From: Niastella vici
GTDB taxonomy: Bacteria > Bacteroidota > Bacteroidia > Chitinophagales > Chitinophagaceae
Length of the DNA stretch: 64,000 bases
NCBI RefSeq assembly: GCF_002077945.1
Contig: NZ_LVYD01000102.1
Location: forward strand, 62,001 to 126,000
Direction: 5' to 3'
Under the pieces are notes generated by a model. It was not told where the DNA came from, searched no databases, and saw nothing but the letters and a program-made list of their open reading frames with translations. This document shows positions 63,186 to 64,000 of the stretch, in pieces; position 1 is the stretch's first letter, and every line of letters starts with the position of its first letter. Position numbers and translations under genes: made by a program.

Positions 63186-63473
63186 ATGAAAAGCACCAGG
63201 GATAAAAAAGTAAAGGAAGAATTGGACCACCAGATTGACCTGCTGACAAAGAAATTCCTGTATGAAGTATACAAACAGATCCGGATAAAAAAAATGAGGC
63301 GGGCTGAGCTTGCCGCATTATTACAGGTTAGTCCGGGTTATTTGTCGCAACTGTTCCATAACAAAAAGCCATTGACATTTACCATGTTGGTGAGGTTTCA
63401 ACAGGCTTTACATATTGAATTTGAAATAAAAACCAGGTCGCATGACGAACAAAAAACAAAGAATGAAAATTAG
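63186..63473 (+). CDS. XRE-type helix-turn-helix protein, 95 residues
   Basis: A charged N-terminal helix (residues ~1-30) is followed by a Cro/XRE-type HTH (residues ~35-85), with 'RRAELAALLQVSPGYLSQLFHNKKPLTFTMLVRFQQAL'. A lysine-rich tail closes it. The N-terminal part could be an oligomerisation or Rep-like helix. The stop overlaps the start of the next small gene by 11 bases, so the two are translated together. Confidence 0.78.
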   Translation: MKSTRDKKVKEELDHQIDLLTKKFLYEVYKQIRIKKMRRAELAALLQVSPGYLSQLFHNKKPLTFTMLVRFQQALHIEFEIKTRSHDEQKTKNEN

Positions 63474-63570
63474 TTTAAAGGGGCTGGGCAAAAAGCTGGG
63501 GTTACATATTATACTCCCCATCTTTTATGTTCTTGCCCTGCTGGCTGTATTTATTCTAAATAAAAATTAA
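63463..63570 (+). CDS. very small single-span membrane protein, 35 residues
   Basis: ATG at 63463 overlaps the end of the XRE gene. The product MKISLKGLGKKLGLHIILP... has a basic N-terminus and one hydrophobic segment (residues ~14-31), then ends LNKN. It belongs to the cluster of small membrane proteins here. No family is recognised. Confidence 0.6.
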   Translation: MKISLKGLGKKLGLHIILPIFYVLALLAVFILNKN

Positions 63571-63584
63571 AACGCTCAATTTGT

Positions 63585-63704
63585 ATGGATCCAGGTCCCG
63601 GGAAAAGAGATGAGATCATTAAACGAAACGCCTTTTTAGTAGCCATACTAACAGGCATTATTGCTTTAAGTATTTTGGCGCTGGTTTTAATTCATAATCT
63701 GTAA
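63585..63704 (+). CDS. very small single-span membrane protein, 39 residues
   Basis: ATG at 63585, 14 bases after the previous stop. The product begins MDPGPGKRDEIIKRNAFLVA and has one hydrophobic segment (residues ~16-37). Topology is probably N-in. No family is recognised. Tight spacing suggests one operon with the neighbours. Confidence 0.6.
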   Translation: MDPGPGKRDEIIKRNAFLVAILTGIIALSILALVLIHNL

Positions 63705-63743
63705 ATTGATGCCAAAATGAACCCTGCCCTAATTAGAACCTGA

Positions 63744-64000
63744 ATGAGTTACCATACCCTGTTTTTGTTACTTTTTATAGCTGTCTGGATCATCCGTGCC
63801 AATATTGGTAAAAATGTAAATAAAAAGGTAAAGCTGGCGCTTACTGTTTTAGCAATATTCTTTTTGATAATCCCCTTTTTACCAAGGCTGTTCTTTGGAA
63901 AGTGGAATGCTATTTCACTATTGAATGATAAAGAAATTTCTCAAATACGCCTGGGGCCTTCGCTGCCAAATTGGAAAGTAAATTTAGTGGGCAGCGACCT
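63744..64000 (+). CDS. membrane protein, cut by the right edge
   Basis: An open frame starting MSYHTLFLLLFIAVWIIRAN at 63744 continues to the window end (about 85 residues visible). It has two hydrophobic segments (residues ~4-18 and ~32-49) and a hydrophilic continuation. No family is recognised. It is the last gene of the small-membrane-protein cluster in view. Confidence 0.6.
   Translation, partial: MSYHTLFLLLFIAVWIIRANIGKNVNKKVKLALTVLAIFFLIIPFLPRLFFGKWNAISLLNDKEISQIRLGPSLPNWKVNLVGSD

Noticed and set aside
1-64000. tRNA, rRNA or prophage segments
   Set aside because: No cloverleaf, rRNA-like sequence, integrase or phage structural gene was recognised in a visual reading. A dedicated tRNA search would be needed to be certain.

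Overview
The window reads as a chromosomal segment of a Bacteroidota bacterium, most likely family Chitinophagaceae (Chitinophaga/Niastella-like). This is inferred from the subtype-iii type VI secretion genes, TAnnTTTG-type promoter boxes, a sigma/FecR/TonB-receptor unit, STN and carboxypeptidase-regulatory-like domains, a DUF5686 protein and lipoproteins with Bacteroidota-style lipoboxes. No tRNA, rRNA, CRISPR array, transposase or phage gene was recognised.

Region 1 (1-17.7 kb) is a type VI secretion (T6SS) locus, nearly all on the minus strand. In transcription order it reads tssE, tssF, tssG, tssN, tssK, tssO, a PKD-domain membrane protein (probable TssP), the ClpV/TssH ATPase, tssB, tssC, two hcp (tssD) genes, vgrG (tssI), a 456-residue helical protein and a gene cut by the left edge. 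TssJ, TssL, TssM and TssA are absent and TssN/TssO are present, as expected for subtype iii. TssQ, TssR and a PAAR tip are not seen. Two extra genes stand out: an NlpC/P60 lipoprotein inserted on the opposite strand inside the cluster, and a DUF2235/Tle1-like alpha/beta hydrolase divergent from tssE, which is the best effector candidate.

Region 2 (19-31.4 kb) holds a LysE-type exporter, a DUF5686 outer-membrane protein, a KirBac potassium channel, a YdcF-like protein, purU, a TonB-dependent receptor with its FecR anti-sigma and ECF sigma factor, and a short AraC-type regulator. Region 3 (31.4-33.3 kb) is gene-poor, with a small gene that has its own terminator and a GC-rich island of unknown nature.

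Region 4 (33.3-53 kb) carries a GMC oxidoreductase with a gluconate dehydrogenase subunit 3-like partner, a multi-PAS histidine kinase, an EF-G-like GTPase with an altered catalytic motif, dnaG, an amidase with a ricin-type lectin domain, an M48 lipoprotein protease, plsY, prmA, pnp and rpsO. Region 5 (53-64 kb) has three glycosyltransferases, ftsE, a conserved hypothetical, a SMI1/KNR4 protein, a LysR-YeiH pair, a DUF2004 protein, a GH16-like lipoprotein, and a cluster of very small single-span membrane proteins around an XRE regulator.

Several intergenic spaces carry imperfect palindromes whose arms are built from 7-9 base microrepeats. At least three sequence families share this design, and they are among the most unusual features here. 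Some promoter boxes lie so close to start codons that the transcripts would be leaderless or nearly so.
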